Source: Variovorax sp. JS1663 (GTDB lineage: Bacteria; Pseudomonadota; Gammaproteobacteria; Burkholderiales; Burkholderiaceae_C). From it: a stretch of 63,311 nt of DNA. A model generated the notes under the pieces. The model was not told the DNA's origin. It did not search any database and saw only the letters and a program-made list of their open reading frames with translations. A program made the translations under genes and the position numbers. Shown here piece after piece: positions 8,335 through 16,152 of this stretch (positions are counted from its first letter, which is position 1; each line of letters begins with the position of its first letter). The stretch spans positions 1 through 63,311 of the forward strand of contig NZ_LYMK01000041.1 of assembly GCF_002157355.1 (NCBI RefSeq), given 5' to 3'.

Positions 8335-9602
8335 CAGGATGTCTTTCCGGTGGTCGATGAGGAGCGGGCTGCGTCTGCCGCGGCCCGGGCGTCTTGCCTG
8401 ATCTTGCAGGCAGGTGCGATGTCCTTGCCGGCGAAGGGTTTGCGGCCCAGTTGCTGGATCGCGAGCCCGACGGCGCCGGCCGCCACGCCCCAGAAGGCGG
8501 AGCCGATGCCGGCGATGGTGAGGCCCGAGAGCGTGACCAGGAAGGTGATCAGCGCCGCCTCGCGGTGCGATTCCTCCCGCACCGCCGCGGCCAGGCCACT
8601 GCCGATGGTGCCCAGCAGCGCCAGGCCGGCGATGGCAGCGACCAGTTCCTTCGGGAAGGCGGTGAGCAGCCCCGTGACCGCGGCGCCAAACAGGCCGATC
8701 ACCACGTAGATCGCTCCGCAGCTCACTGCCGCGGTATAGCGCCGCGCCGGATCCTCGTGCGCCTCGCGGCCCATGCAGATGGCGGCGGTGATCGCGCTCA
8801 GGTTGAGTGCGAAGGCGCCGAAGGGCGCGAACGCCAGCGTGGCCAGGCCGCTGAGGGTGATCAGCTTCGAGATGGGCAGGTCGTAGCCGGCCGCGCGGAT
8901 CGCCGCCACGCCCGGCAGGTTCTGCGAGGCCATGGTGACGACGAAGAGCGGTAGCGCCAGGCTGACCACCGCCTGCCAGCTGAAGACCGGCAAGGTGAAG
9001 ACCGGCGCCGCCACGCTGAGGTGCACCGCGTTCCATGCCAGTTCGCCGCGCGCCGCCGCGAAGGCGATGGCGGCCAGCAGCGTCAGCGGCACCGCGTAGC
9101 GCGGCAGCAGGCGCCGCGTGACGAGGTAGCACAGCAGCATCAGCAGCACCAGAGGCAGCGCGGTGCGCGCCGCGAGGAAGGCCTCCAGGCCGAAGCGCGC
9201 CAGCACGCCGGCCAGCAAGGCCGAGGCCAGCGCCATCGGGATGCGGTTCATCACGCGCTCGAACCATCCGGTGGCGCCGGCCAGCGTGATGAGCAGGGCG
9301 CAGACGATGAAGGCGCCCACGGCCTCGCCCATGCCGTAGCCCGACCCGGCCACCGCCAGCACAGCCGCGCCGGGCGTGCTCCAGGCGATCATCACCGGCT
9401 TGCGCCACCACAGCGAGGGCAGCGCCGTGGCCAGGCCCATGCCGAGGCCCAGCGCCCACATCCAGGAGCTGATGATCTCGGGCGTGGCGCCGAAGGCCTG
9501 CGCCGCCTGGAACACGATGGCCACGGAACTGGTGAAGCCCACCAGCACGGCGACGAAGCCGGCGGTAAAAGACGAGAAGCCCAGGTCCTTGAAGAATCTC
9601 AT
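8334..9602 (-). CDS. benE: BenE-type benzoate/H+ symporter family protein
   Basis: 422 residues, almost wholly hydrophobic with about 11-12 membrane segments. Family features visible are FTSSVAIVFQAAQAFG near residue 23, WRKPVMIAWSTPGAA near 66 and a conserved central NLPGVAAIRAAGYD. Members take up benzoate by proton symport. Here the neighbours are glutathione and potassium genes, not benzoate catabolism, so the true substrate is open. The last 40 residues are a hydrophilic Lys/Ala/Ser tail. Coupled to gshB by a one-base overlap. Confidence 0.85.
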   Translation of the reverse strand: MRFFKDLGFSSFTAGFVAVLVGFTSSVAIVFQAAQAFGATPEIISSWMWALGLGMGLATALPSLWWRKPVMIAWSTPGAAVLAVAGSGYGMGEAVGAFIVCALLITLAGATGWFERVMNRIPMALASALLAGVLARFGLEAFLAARTALPLVLLMLLCYLVTRRLLPRYAVPLTLLAAIAFAAARGELAWNAVHLSVAAPVFTLPVFSWQAVVSLALPLFVVTMASQNLPGVAAIRAAGYDLPISKLITLSGLATLAFAPFGAFALNLSAITAAICMGREAHEDPARRYTAAVSCGAIYVVIGLFGAAVTGLLTAFPKELVAAIAGLALLGTIGSGLAAAVREESHREAALITFLVTLSGLTIAGIGSAFWGVAAGAVGLAIQQLGRKPFAGKDIAPACKIRQDARAAADAARSSSTTGKTS

Positions 9603-9650
9603 TCGAGAATTGTGCCGCCGAGCGCCGAGTCATGGCCGGCGAAGCCAGGC

Positions 9651-9751
9651 CCGTTCGGGAGATACCGCGGAACCGGCTTTGCCGGGCCGCTGGTGTCGCC
9701 CCCGGTGAGGGGGTTGGCGGACCGCACGAAGTGGGGGAGCCTGGGGGAGAG
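9651..9751 (-). repeat. Dispersed intergenic repeat, copy 1
   Basis: About 100 bases between the kup stop and benE. Shared blocks with the copies at 20174-20279 and 61914-62020 include CGCGGAACCGGCTTTGCCGG, GGGCCGCTGGTGT, a CCCCCGGTGAGGGGG-type hairpin, a CACGAAGTG block and a terminal CTGGGGGAGAG. On the minus strand it begins immediately after the kup stop codon. GC-rich hairpins suggest an RNA-level role (3' end protection or termination) or a mobile palindromic element. Confidence 0.75.
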
Positions 9752-11620
9752 CTAAATTTCTATCTTCGAACCCAATTCCACCACCGCGTTGTTCGGCAGG
9801 CCGAGGAAGCCGGCCGCCCCGCTCGCGCTGTGGTGCATCTGCGCGAAGAGTTTCTCGCGCCACGGCGCCATGCCGCTGCCCAGGGTGGGAATGACCACGT
9901 CGCGCGACAGGAAGTAGCTGGTGGTCATGGGCTCGAGCTGGCAGCCGCGCAGGCGCGCATGCTCGAGCGCGCGCGGCAGGTCCACGTCGTTCTTGAAGCC
10001 GTAGTGCACGATCACCTGCCAGCAGTGGTGGCCGAGCGCCTCCATCTCGATGCGCTTGTCCATCGGGATCCACGGCACCTCGTGGTTGCGCACGGTGACG
10101 AACAGGTTCTGCTCGTGCATCACCTTGTTGTGCTTGAGGTTGTGCAGGAGCGCGTTGGGCACGACGCCCGGCTCGGCCGTCATGAAGACGGCGGTGCCGT
10201 CCACCCGCGCCGGCGGGTTGACGAAGACGGAATCGAGAAAACCGCGCAGGTCGATGGCCTCGGCCAGCTGCATCTGGCCCATCAGGCGCCGGCCTTCCTT
10301 CCAGGTCAGCATCAGCATGAAGATGGAGCCGCCGATGAGCAGCGGGAACCAGCCGCCCTCGAAGAGCTTGAGCAGGTTGGAGGCAAAGAACAGGAAGTCC
10401 ACCACGAAGAACCAGCCGGTGGCCGCGACGCAGAGCCACAGCGGGTAGTTCCAGGCATAGCGGATCACGAAGAAGGTCAGCACCGTGGTGATCAGCATGT
10501 CGGTGGTGACGGCGATGCCGTACGCCGCCGCGAGGTTGCTCGACGAACGGAACATGACCACCGCCAGCACGATCGCCACGAACAGGCCCCAGTTGACGAA
10601 GGGGATGTAGATCTGGCCCGCGGCGCGCACGCTGGTGTGCTCGATGTTCAGGCGCGGCAGGTAGCCGAGTTGGATCACCTGGCGGGTGACGCTGAAGGCG
10701 CCGGTGATCAGCGCCTGCGAGGCTATCACGGTGGCGGCGGTGGCCAGCAGCACCAGCGGGATCAGGGCCCACTCGGGCGCCATCATGAAGAACGGGTTCT
10801 TCACTGCCGCCGGGTTCTCCAGCAGCAGCGCGCCCTGGCCGAAGTAGTTGAGCACGAGCGCGGGCATCACGACCGAGAACCAGGCGATGCGGATCGGGCC
10901 CTTGCCGAAGTGGCCGAGGTCGGCATAGAGCGCCTCGGCGCCGGTCACGCACAGCACGGTGGCGCCCAGGATGATGAAGCTGGTGCCCGGGTTGTCCCAC
11001 ATGAAGCGCAGCGCATAAAGCGGGCTGATGGCCTTGAGGATCTCCGGATGGGTGAGGATCTGCGCAACGCCCAGCAAAGCGATGGCGATGAACCAGGCCA
11101 GCGTGATCGGGCCGAAGAAGCGGCCGATGCCCGCGGTGCCATGCTTCTGGACGGCGAACAGGCAGAACAGCACCACCAGGGTGATCGGTATCACGTAGTG
11201 CTTGAAGTGCGGCGACACCACCTCCAGGCCCTCGACCGCCGAGAGCACCGAGATCGCCGGCGTGATGACGCCGTCGCCGTAGAAGAGCGAGGTGCCGAAG
11301 ATGCCCACCGCCAGCAGCACCTGGCGCAGCCGCGGCTTGTCGACCACCGCCTGCGAGGCCAGCGCCAGCATTGCGACCAGGCCGCCTTCGCCCTCGTTGT
11401 CGGCGCGCAGCACCAGCACCACGTACTTCAGCGAGACGATCACCGTCAGCGTCCAGAAGAACATCGACAAGATGCCGTAGACGTTCTCGGTGGTGAACGG
11501 CACGTGGCCGTGGCCGAAGACCTCCTTCACTGCATACAGCACGCTGGTGCCGATGTCGCCGTAGACGACGCCGATGGCCGCGACGATCAGCGCGGCGGAG
11601 GAGGATTTGGTCGGGGACAC
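9752..11620 (-). CDS. kup: Low-affinity potassium transporter Kup
   Basis: Inner-membrane K+ uptake system, 622 residues, the usual length of the Kup/HAK family. The N-terminal half is about 12 membrane segments, starting with the family motif VVYGDIGTSVLYAVKE (residues ~18-33). The C-terminal ~150 residues form the cytoplasmic domain (TAVFMTAEPGVVPNALLHNL, then VPWIPMDKRIE). The start is GTG at 11620, just before the first hydrophobic segment, with a weak ribosome binding site. It lies between gshA and benE-gshB on the same strand; potassium and glutathione physiology are linked in other bacteria (Kef systems), but that link is not shown here. Confidence 0.94.
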   Translation of the reverse strand: MSPTKSSSAALIVAAIGVVYGDIGTSVLYAVKEVFGHGHVPFTTENVYGILSMFFWTLTVIVSLKYVVLVLRADNEGEGGLVAMLALASQAVVDKPRLRQVLLAVGIFGTSLFYGDGVITPAISVLSAVEGLEVVSPHFKHYVIPITLVVLFCLFAVQKHGTAGIGRFFGPITLAWFIAIALLGVAQILTHPEILKAISPLYALRFMWDNPGTSFIILGATVLCVTGAEALYADLGHFGKGPIRIAWFSVVMPALVLNYFGQGALLLENPAAVKNPFFMMAPEWALIPLVLLATAATVIASQALITGAFSVTRQVIQLGYLPRLNIEHTSVRAAGQIYIPFVNWGLFVAIVLAVVMFRSSSNLAAAYGIAVTTDMLITTVLTFFVIRYAWNYPLWLCVAATGWFFVVDFLFFASNLLKLFEGGWFPLLIGGSIFMLMLTWKEGRRLMGQMQLAEAIDLRGFLDSVFVNPPARVDGTAVFMTAEPGVVPNALLHNLKHNKVMHEQNLFVTVRNHEVPWIPMDKRIEMEALGHHCWQVIVHYGFKNDVDLPRALEHARLRGCQLEPMTTSYFLSRDVVIPTLGSGMAPWREKLFAQMHHSASGAAGFLGLPNNAVVELGSKIEI

Positions 11621-11781
11621 GAAAGTGGGTGCACGAGGGTGTCCGGCGTCGAATGCACGCCGGGGCGGCGGGGCGGCCTTGTCTGGCCTCCGCGTCGCCC
11701 TCCGCCCTCGGGTTTGCGTTGCTGTGGGGCCGCTATTTTGCCGCCAGCGGGACCGGCCGCAAGGCCAAGTCCGCTAAGAAA

Positions 11782-13086
11782 TTATTCGTACGTTTCGGCG
11801 TCCGGATTGGTCGCTTCCATTTCGTAGCTGGCCGCGACCATGGCCAGCCGGCCAATCACCCCGTACATGTAGAAGCGATTGGGTGCGCTCGCACCGGGCT
11901 TGGCGCCGGGTTGCGGTAAGTGCGCACTCTCCGAGAAAGCCAGCGGCACGAAGCTGGCGCCCGGCATGTTGAGGTTCTCGTCCGGGCTGCGCTCGGCATG
12001 CACGCGGTAGAAGCCGCCGACCACGTAGCGGTCCATCATGTAGACCACCGGCTCGGCCACGCCGTTGTTGACCCGCTCGTTGGTCAGCACGCCCTCCTGC
12101 ACGATCAGGTCGGTCGGCCCCTGGGGCGTTTCCTGCCCCGGCGAGGCGGGCGCCTTGCCGCGGCTGCGACGACCGAAGGCCTCCAGGTCCTTGACGTCGC
12201 GCACGGTCATCACGCCCATCGGGTCGGCACCGTTGTCGGCCTTGACCACCACGAAGGGCTTTTCGTTGATGCCGTATTCCTTGTACTTGCGCCGGACCTT
12301 GGTGAGCAGCGCATCGACGTGGCTGGTCAGCACGTCCAGGCCCTTGCCCTCGGCGAGGTCGACGCCGCCGGCGCGCGCGTGCATCGGGTTGATCAGCCAG
12401 GGGTCGATGCCCAGCAGCTTGCCGAAGCGCTTGGACACTTCCTCGTAGCTGTGCAGGTGGTTGCTCTTGCGGCGCACCGACCAGCCAGCATGCAGCGGCG
12501 GCAGCAGGTACTGCTCGTGCAGGTCCTCCAGGATGCCGGGCGTGCCGGCCGAGAGGTCGTTGTTGAGCAGGATGGTGCAGGGATCGAAATGCTTGAGCCC
12601 CAGGCGCCGGCGGCTGCGCACCACAGGCTCCAGGCACACGCTCTCGCCGTGCGGCAGCTCGATCTTCTTGGGTGACTTGATGGCGGGGTCGATGGAGCCC
12701 ACGCGCACGTTGAGCCCCGCCATGTGGAAGATGCGCACCAGCCGGGCCACGTTGGCCAGGTAGAAGGTGTTCTTCGAATGGTTCTCGGGAATGACGAGCA
12801 GGTTGCGCGCCTCCGGGCAGATCTTCTCGATCGCGGCCTGCGCGGCCTGCACTGCCAGCGGCAGCATGTCCTCGGTCAGGTTGTTCCAGCCGCGCGGGTA
12901 GAGGTTGGTGTCCACCGGCGCCAGCTTGAAGCCGGCGTTGCGGATGTCGGCCGAGCTGTAGAAGGGCGGGGTGTGCTCCATCCATTCCAGCCGGAACCAG
13001 CGCTCGATGGCCGGCATGGAATCGAGGATGCGCTGCTCGAGTTCGTTGATCGGGCCGGTCAGGGCAGTGACGAGATGGGGGACCAT
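11782..13086 (-). CDS. gshA: Glutamate-cysteine ligase (proteobacterial PF08886 type)
   Basis: Makes gamma-glutamylcysteine, the first and rate-limiting step of glutathione synthesis. 434 residues. This type is unrelated in sequence to E. coli GshA and is common in beta- and some gammaproteobacteria. Recognisable blocks are TPPFYSSADIRNAGFKLAPVD near residue 39, NLLVIPENHSKN near 95, KPFVVVKADNGADPMGVMTV near 275 and VQEGVLTNERVNNGVAEP near 328. A Ser/Pro/Gly-rich loop (about residues 303-321) looks longer than I expect and may be a variable surface linker. A candidate -10 (TACAAT) lies upstream at 13132-13137. Confidence 0.92.
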   Translation of the reverse strand: MVPHLVTALTGPINELEQRILDSMPAIERWFRLEWMEHTPPFYSSADIRNAGFKLAPVDTNLYPRGWNNLTEDMLPLAVQAAQAAIEKICPEARNLLVIPENHSKNTFYLANVARLVRIFHMAGLNVRVGSIDPAIKSPKKIELPHGESVCLEPVVRSRRRLGLKHFDPCTILLNNDLSAGTPGILEDLHEQYLLPPLHAGWSVRRKSNHLHSYEEVSKRFGKLLGIDPWLINPMHARAGGVDLAEGKGLDVLTSHVDALLTKVRRKYKEYGINEKPFVVVKADNGADPMGVMTVRDVKDLEAFGRRSRGKAPASPGQETPQGPTDLIVQEGVLTNERVNNGVAEPVVYMMDRYVVGGFYRVHAERSPDENLNMPGASFVPLAFSESAHLPQPGAKPGASAPNRFYMYGVIGRLAMVAASYEMEATNPDAETYE

Positions 13087-13188
13087 GCGGCGGCCTTGTA
13101 GTGCGTGTTCTGCGGCGAAAGGTGGAGTGGAATTGTAGGATTTGAGGGCGCCGGCCCGGATGACAAGCGCCCCGGCCGCCCCGCCACC

Positions 13189-14481
13189 TCAGGTGCGCAC
13201 TTCGCCCTGCCCCAGCACCACGTACTTCAGCGAGGTCAGCCCCTCGATGCCCACCGGCCCGCGAGCGTGGAACTTGTCGGTGCTGATGCCGATCTCGGCG
13301 CCCAGCCCGAACTCGAAGCCGTCGGCGAAGCGGGTGCTGGCATTCACCATGACGCTGGCCGAATCGACCTCGCGCAGGAAGCGCTGGGCATGCATGTGAT
13401 CCCGGGTGACAATGGCATCGGTGTGATGGCTGGAGTAGTGGTTGATGTGGGCGATGGCCTCGTCCACGTCCGCCACGACCTTGATGCTGATGACGGCTGC
13501 AAGGTATTCCTCCGACCAGTCCGACTCGACCGCGTCGACCACCTTGGCCCCCGGCGGCAGCGCACCTTCGGCGCGCAGGATGCGGGCGGCGGCTGGGTCG
13601 CAGCGCATCTCCACGCCCTTGGCCGCGAAGATGGCACCGATCTCGGGCAGAAAGCTATCGGCCATCGAGGCGGCCACCAGCAGCCCTTCGGCCGCGTTGC
13701 AGGGGCTGTATTTCTGGGTCTTGGCGTTGTCCACGATACGCACCGCCATGTCGAGCTCGGCGGTGTCGTCGACGTAGACGTGGCAGTTGCCGTCCAGGTG
13801 CTTGATGACCGGCACCTTGGCCTCGCGGCTGATGCGCTCGATCAGGCCCTTGCCGCCGCGGGGGATGACCACGTCGACGAACTCGGGCATGGCGATCAGC
13901 CGGCCGACGGCCTCGCGGTCGGTGGTCTGTACCAGTTGCACCGCCTCCACCGGCAGGGCGGCCTCGGCCAGTGCCTCGCCAACCAGCGCGGCCAGCGCCT
14001 TGTTGGACTCGATCGCCTCCGAGCCGCCGCGCAGGATCGCCGCGTTGCCGCTCTTGATCGCCAGACTGGCGGCCTCGATGGTCACGTTGGGGCGGCTCTC
14101 GTAGATCATGCCGAAGACGCCGATCGGCACCCGCATCTGGCCCACGCGGATGCCGCTGGGCTGCTGGCGCATGCCGATGACCTCGCCGATCACGTCCGGC
14201 ATGGCGGCCAGCTGCTCGCAGCCCAGCGCGACGGTCTCGAGGGCCTCGGGGCTGAGCTTGAGGCGATCGACCAGGGGGGCCGAGAGGCCGGCGGCCCGGG
14301 CGCGCTCCACGTCGCGGGCATTGGCCGGGCCCAACGCCTCGGCGCTCTCGCGCAGGCGCCGGGCCAGGACGCGCAGCGCCTGGCTCTTGGTCGCAGCGGA
14401 GGCCTTCGCCATCCGGGCAGCGGCCGTCTTGGCCTGCATGCCCAGGGTCTGCATGTATTCGTTGACGTTGAAGGCGTTCAT
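13189..14481 (-). CDS. proA: Gamma-glutamyl phosphate reductase
   Basis: Reduces glutamyl 5-phosphate to glutamate semialdehyde with NADPH in proline biosynthesis. 430 residues, aldehyde-dehydrogenase-like fold. The catalytic cysteine is in KYSPCNAAEG (Cys261); the phosphate/cofactor-binding blocks are VPIGVFGMIYESRPNV (~110-125) and a C-terminal GLGAEIGISTDK. The ATG at 14481 directly abuts GGAGG, unusually short spacing; an alternative ATG nine codons on has no ribosome binding site. It follows holA on the same strand with about 90 bases between; proB is not in this window. Confidence 0.94.
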   Translation of the reverse strand: MNAFNVNEYMQTLGMQAKTAAARMAKASAATKSQALRVLARRLRESAEALGPANARDVERARAAGLSAPLVDRLKLSPEALETVALGCEQLAAMPDVIGEVIGMRQQPSGIRVGQMRVPIGVFGMIYESRPNVTIEAASLAIKSGNAAILRGGSEAIESNKALAALVGEALAEAALPVEAVQLVQTTDREAVGRLIAMPEFVDVVIPRGGKGLIERISREAKVPVIKHLDGNCHVYVDDTAELDMAVRIVDNAKTQKYSPCNAAEGLLVAASMADSFLPEIGAIFAAKGVEMRCDPAAARILRAEGALPPGAKVVDAVESDWSEEYLAAVISIKVVADVDEAIAHINHYSSHHTDAIVTRDHMHAQRFLREVDSASVMVNASTRFADGFEFGLGAEIGISTDKFHARGPVGIEGLTSLKYVVLGQGEVRT

Positions 14482-14571
14482 CCTCCGGATTGTCCCACGC
14501 AGGGTCCGGGCGGCATGGCGCCGGCGCGAAACGCCGAGTTCCTGAAAATGCAACGAAAGCCTCTCAGGCTC

Positions 14572-15633
14572 TCATCCGCGCGCCGGCGCGGCGCACGCGC
14601 GGCACAGCATCAGCGCCAGCCGCTGCAGCGCCTGCCAGCCGCTGGCCGGCCAGTCGGGCTGCTTCAGGCCCTTGACGATGCCATCCACCACGTGGGCGGC
14701 ACGCAGCAGGCGAACCAGCGCACGGTCGTCCAACCGCGGCAGCACGCGCTCGAAAGCGCGCTCGCGCGGCCCCCAGATGCGGTTCTCGCGCAGGGCCATG
14801 GGCAAAGGACGGCCGGCCGTCATGGCGTCCTTCACCCGCTTGAGGGCGCGGATGTCTTCCGCCAGCGTGTAGTGCACCAGCACCTCGGCCTCGCCTTCGG
14901 CCTGCAGGCCGTCAAGCATGCGGGCCACGCGCTGGGGATTGCCGCCCAGCACCGCCTCGGAGAGCTTGAAGACGTCGTAGCGCGCCACGTTGTTGACCGC
15001 GGCCTCGACCTGCGCCCAGCCCAGTTCGCCGGCCGGGTACAGCAGGGCCAGCTTCTGGATCTCCTGGTGGGCAGCCAGCAGGTTGCCCTCCACCCGGTCG
15101 GCGAAGAACTGCAGCGTGCGCTGGCCTTCCTCGCCAGCCTTCACGCGCTGGTCCTGCCGCGCCAGGCGCTGCGCGATCCACTGCGGCAGCGCGGCGCGCT
15201 CGATGGTCTCGACCGCCAGGCTGACGCCATGCGCCTCCAGCGCCGCGAACCAGGCGCCGGTGCGCGTGGCCTTGTCCAGCCGGGGCAGCAGCACAAGGGT
15301 CAGGGTGCTGTCGTTGCCGGCAGCGCTTTCGGCGATCTGCTGCAGCGCGGCACTGCCGTCCTTGCCCGGCTTGCCCGAGGGAATGCGGATCTCGACGATC
15401 TGCCGCTCGGCGAACAGGCTCAGCGATCCACCGGCTGCGAGCACCGCGCTCCAGTCGAAATGGGCGCCTGCAACGGTATAGGAGCTGCGCTCGGTGCAGC
15501 CCTGCGTCCGCGCGGCGGCCCGGATGGCATCCGCCGCCTCCTGCGCCAGCAGGGGCTCGTCGCCGTGGATGACGTACAGCGGCTTCAGCCCCTTCTGCAG
15601 GTGCGCATCGAGCTGGGCCGCCGCAAGCTGCAT
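14572..15633 (-). CDS. holA: DNA polymerase III, delta subunit
   Basis: Clamp-loader subunit that opens the beta clamp. 353 residues, normal for the family. N-terminal motif PLYVIHGDEPLLAQEAADAIR (starting about residue 18), which replaces a true P-loop, then the TLVLLPRLDKATRTGAWF region and a C-terminal helical collar domain. It starts four bases after the lptE stop. The order leuS-lptE-holA is the same as in E. coli and many proteobacteria, supporting all three assignments. Confidence 0.93.
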   Translation of the reverse strand: MQLAAAQLDAHLQKGLKPLYVIHGDEPLLAQEAADAIRAAARTQGCTERSSYTVAGAHFDWSAVLAAGGSLSLFAERQIVEIRIPSGKPGKDGSAALQQIAESAAGNDSTLTLVLLPRLDKATRTGAWFAALEAHGVSLAVETIERAALPQWIAQRLARQDQRVKAGEEGQRTLQFFADRVEGNLLAAHQEIQKLALLYPAGELGWAQVEAAVNNVARYDVFKLSEAVLGGNPQRVARMLDGLQAEGEAEVLVHYTLAEDIRALKRVKDAMTAGRPLPMALRENRIWGPRERAFERVLPRLDDRALVRLLRAAHVVDGIVKGLKQPDWPASGWQALQRLALMLCRACAAPARG

Positions 15634-15637
15634 CGGA

Positions 15638-16144
15638 TCAGAGGCTCTTGACGGCCGCCAGCCGGCGCAGGGTCTGCTGAGCGATGTCGTTCTGCATGTC
15701 GCGGTACAGCAGCTCGGTCTCGCCTTCCTTGGCCAGGGCGGCGGTCTCGTTGTAGGTGATGTCGCGGAATTGCTCGATCTGGGTCGGGCCCAGCAACTCC
15801 TTGCCGCCGGGCGTACGCAGGCGGATGCGCATGGTCAGGCGCAGCTGCAACTCGCGCACCTGGCCGGCCGAGTTGGTAGAGAGGACGGCGGTACCGCGGT
15901 TTTCCGAAAGCACCTCCAGGATCGCATCGGCGCGCTCCTTCTCCTCCTCCGGCACCAGCTCGACGTTGCCGGCGGCACGCAACTGACGGCGCAGCGCGTT
16001 CACGAAAGCCGTCTTGCCCGGTACGAACAGTGACTTGAAGGCGAAATCCGGCGCGCGGCGCAGCTGGAAGCCGCAGCCCGCGAGCGCCAACGTGGCGGCA
16101 GCGCCGGCCAGCAGTGCACGGCGCGAAGAAAAAGAGCTGTTCAT
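15638..16144 (-). CDS. lptE: LPS-assembly lipoprotein LptE
   Basis: Outer-membrane lipoprotein that plugs LptD and helps insert LPS in the outer leaflet. 168 residues. The signal peptide (RRALLAGAAATLALAGC) has its lipobox Cys at residue 24, followed by GFQLRRAPDFAFKSL, characteristic of LptE. The ATG at 16144 has AGAGG just upstream. It starts eight bases after leuS ends and lies upstream of holA, the conserved gene order. Confidence 0.92.
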   Translation of the reverse strand: MNSSFSSRRALLAGAAATLALAGCGFQLRRAPDFAFKSLFVPGKTAFVNALRRQLRAAGNVELVPEEEKERADAILEVLSENRGTAVLSTNSAGQVRELQLRLTMRIRLRTPGGKELLGPTQIEQFRDITYNETAALAKEGETELLYRDMQNDIAQQTLRRLAAVKSL

Positions 16145-16152
16145 GCCGCCTC

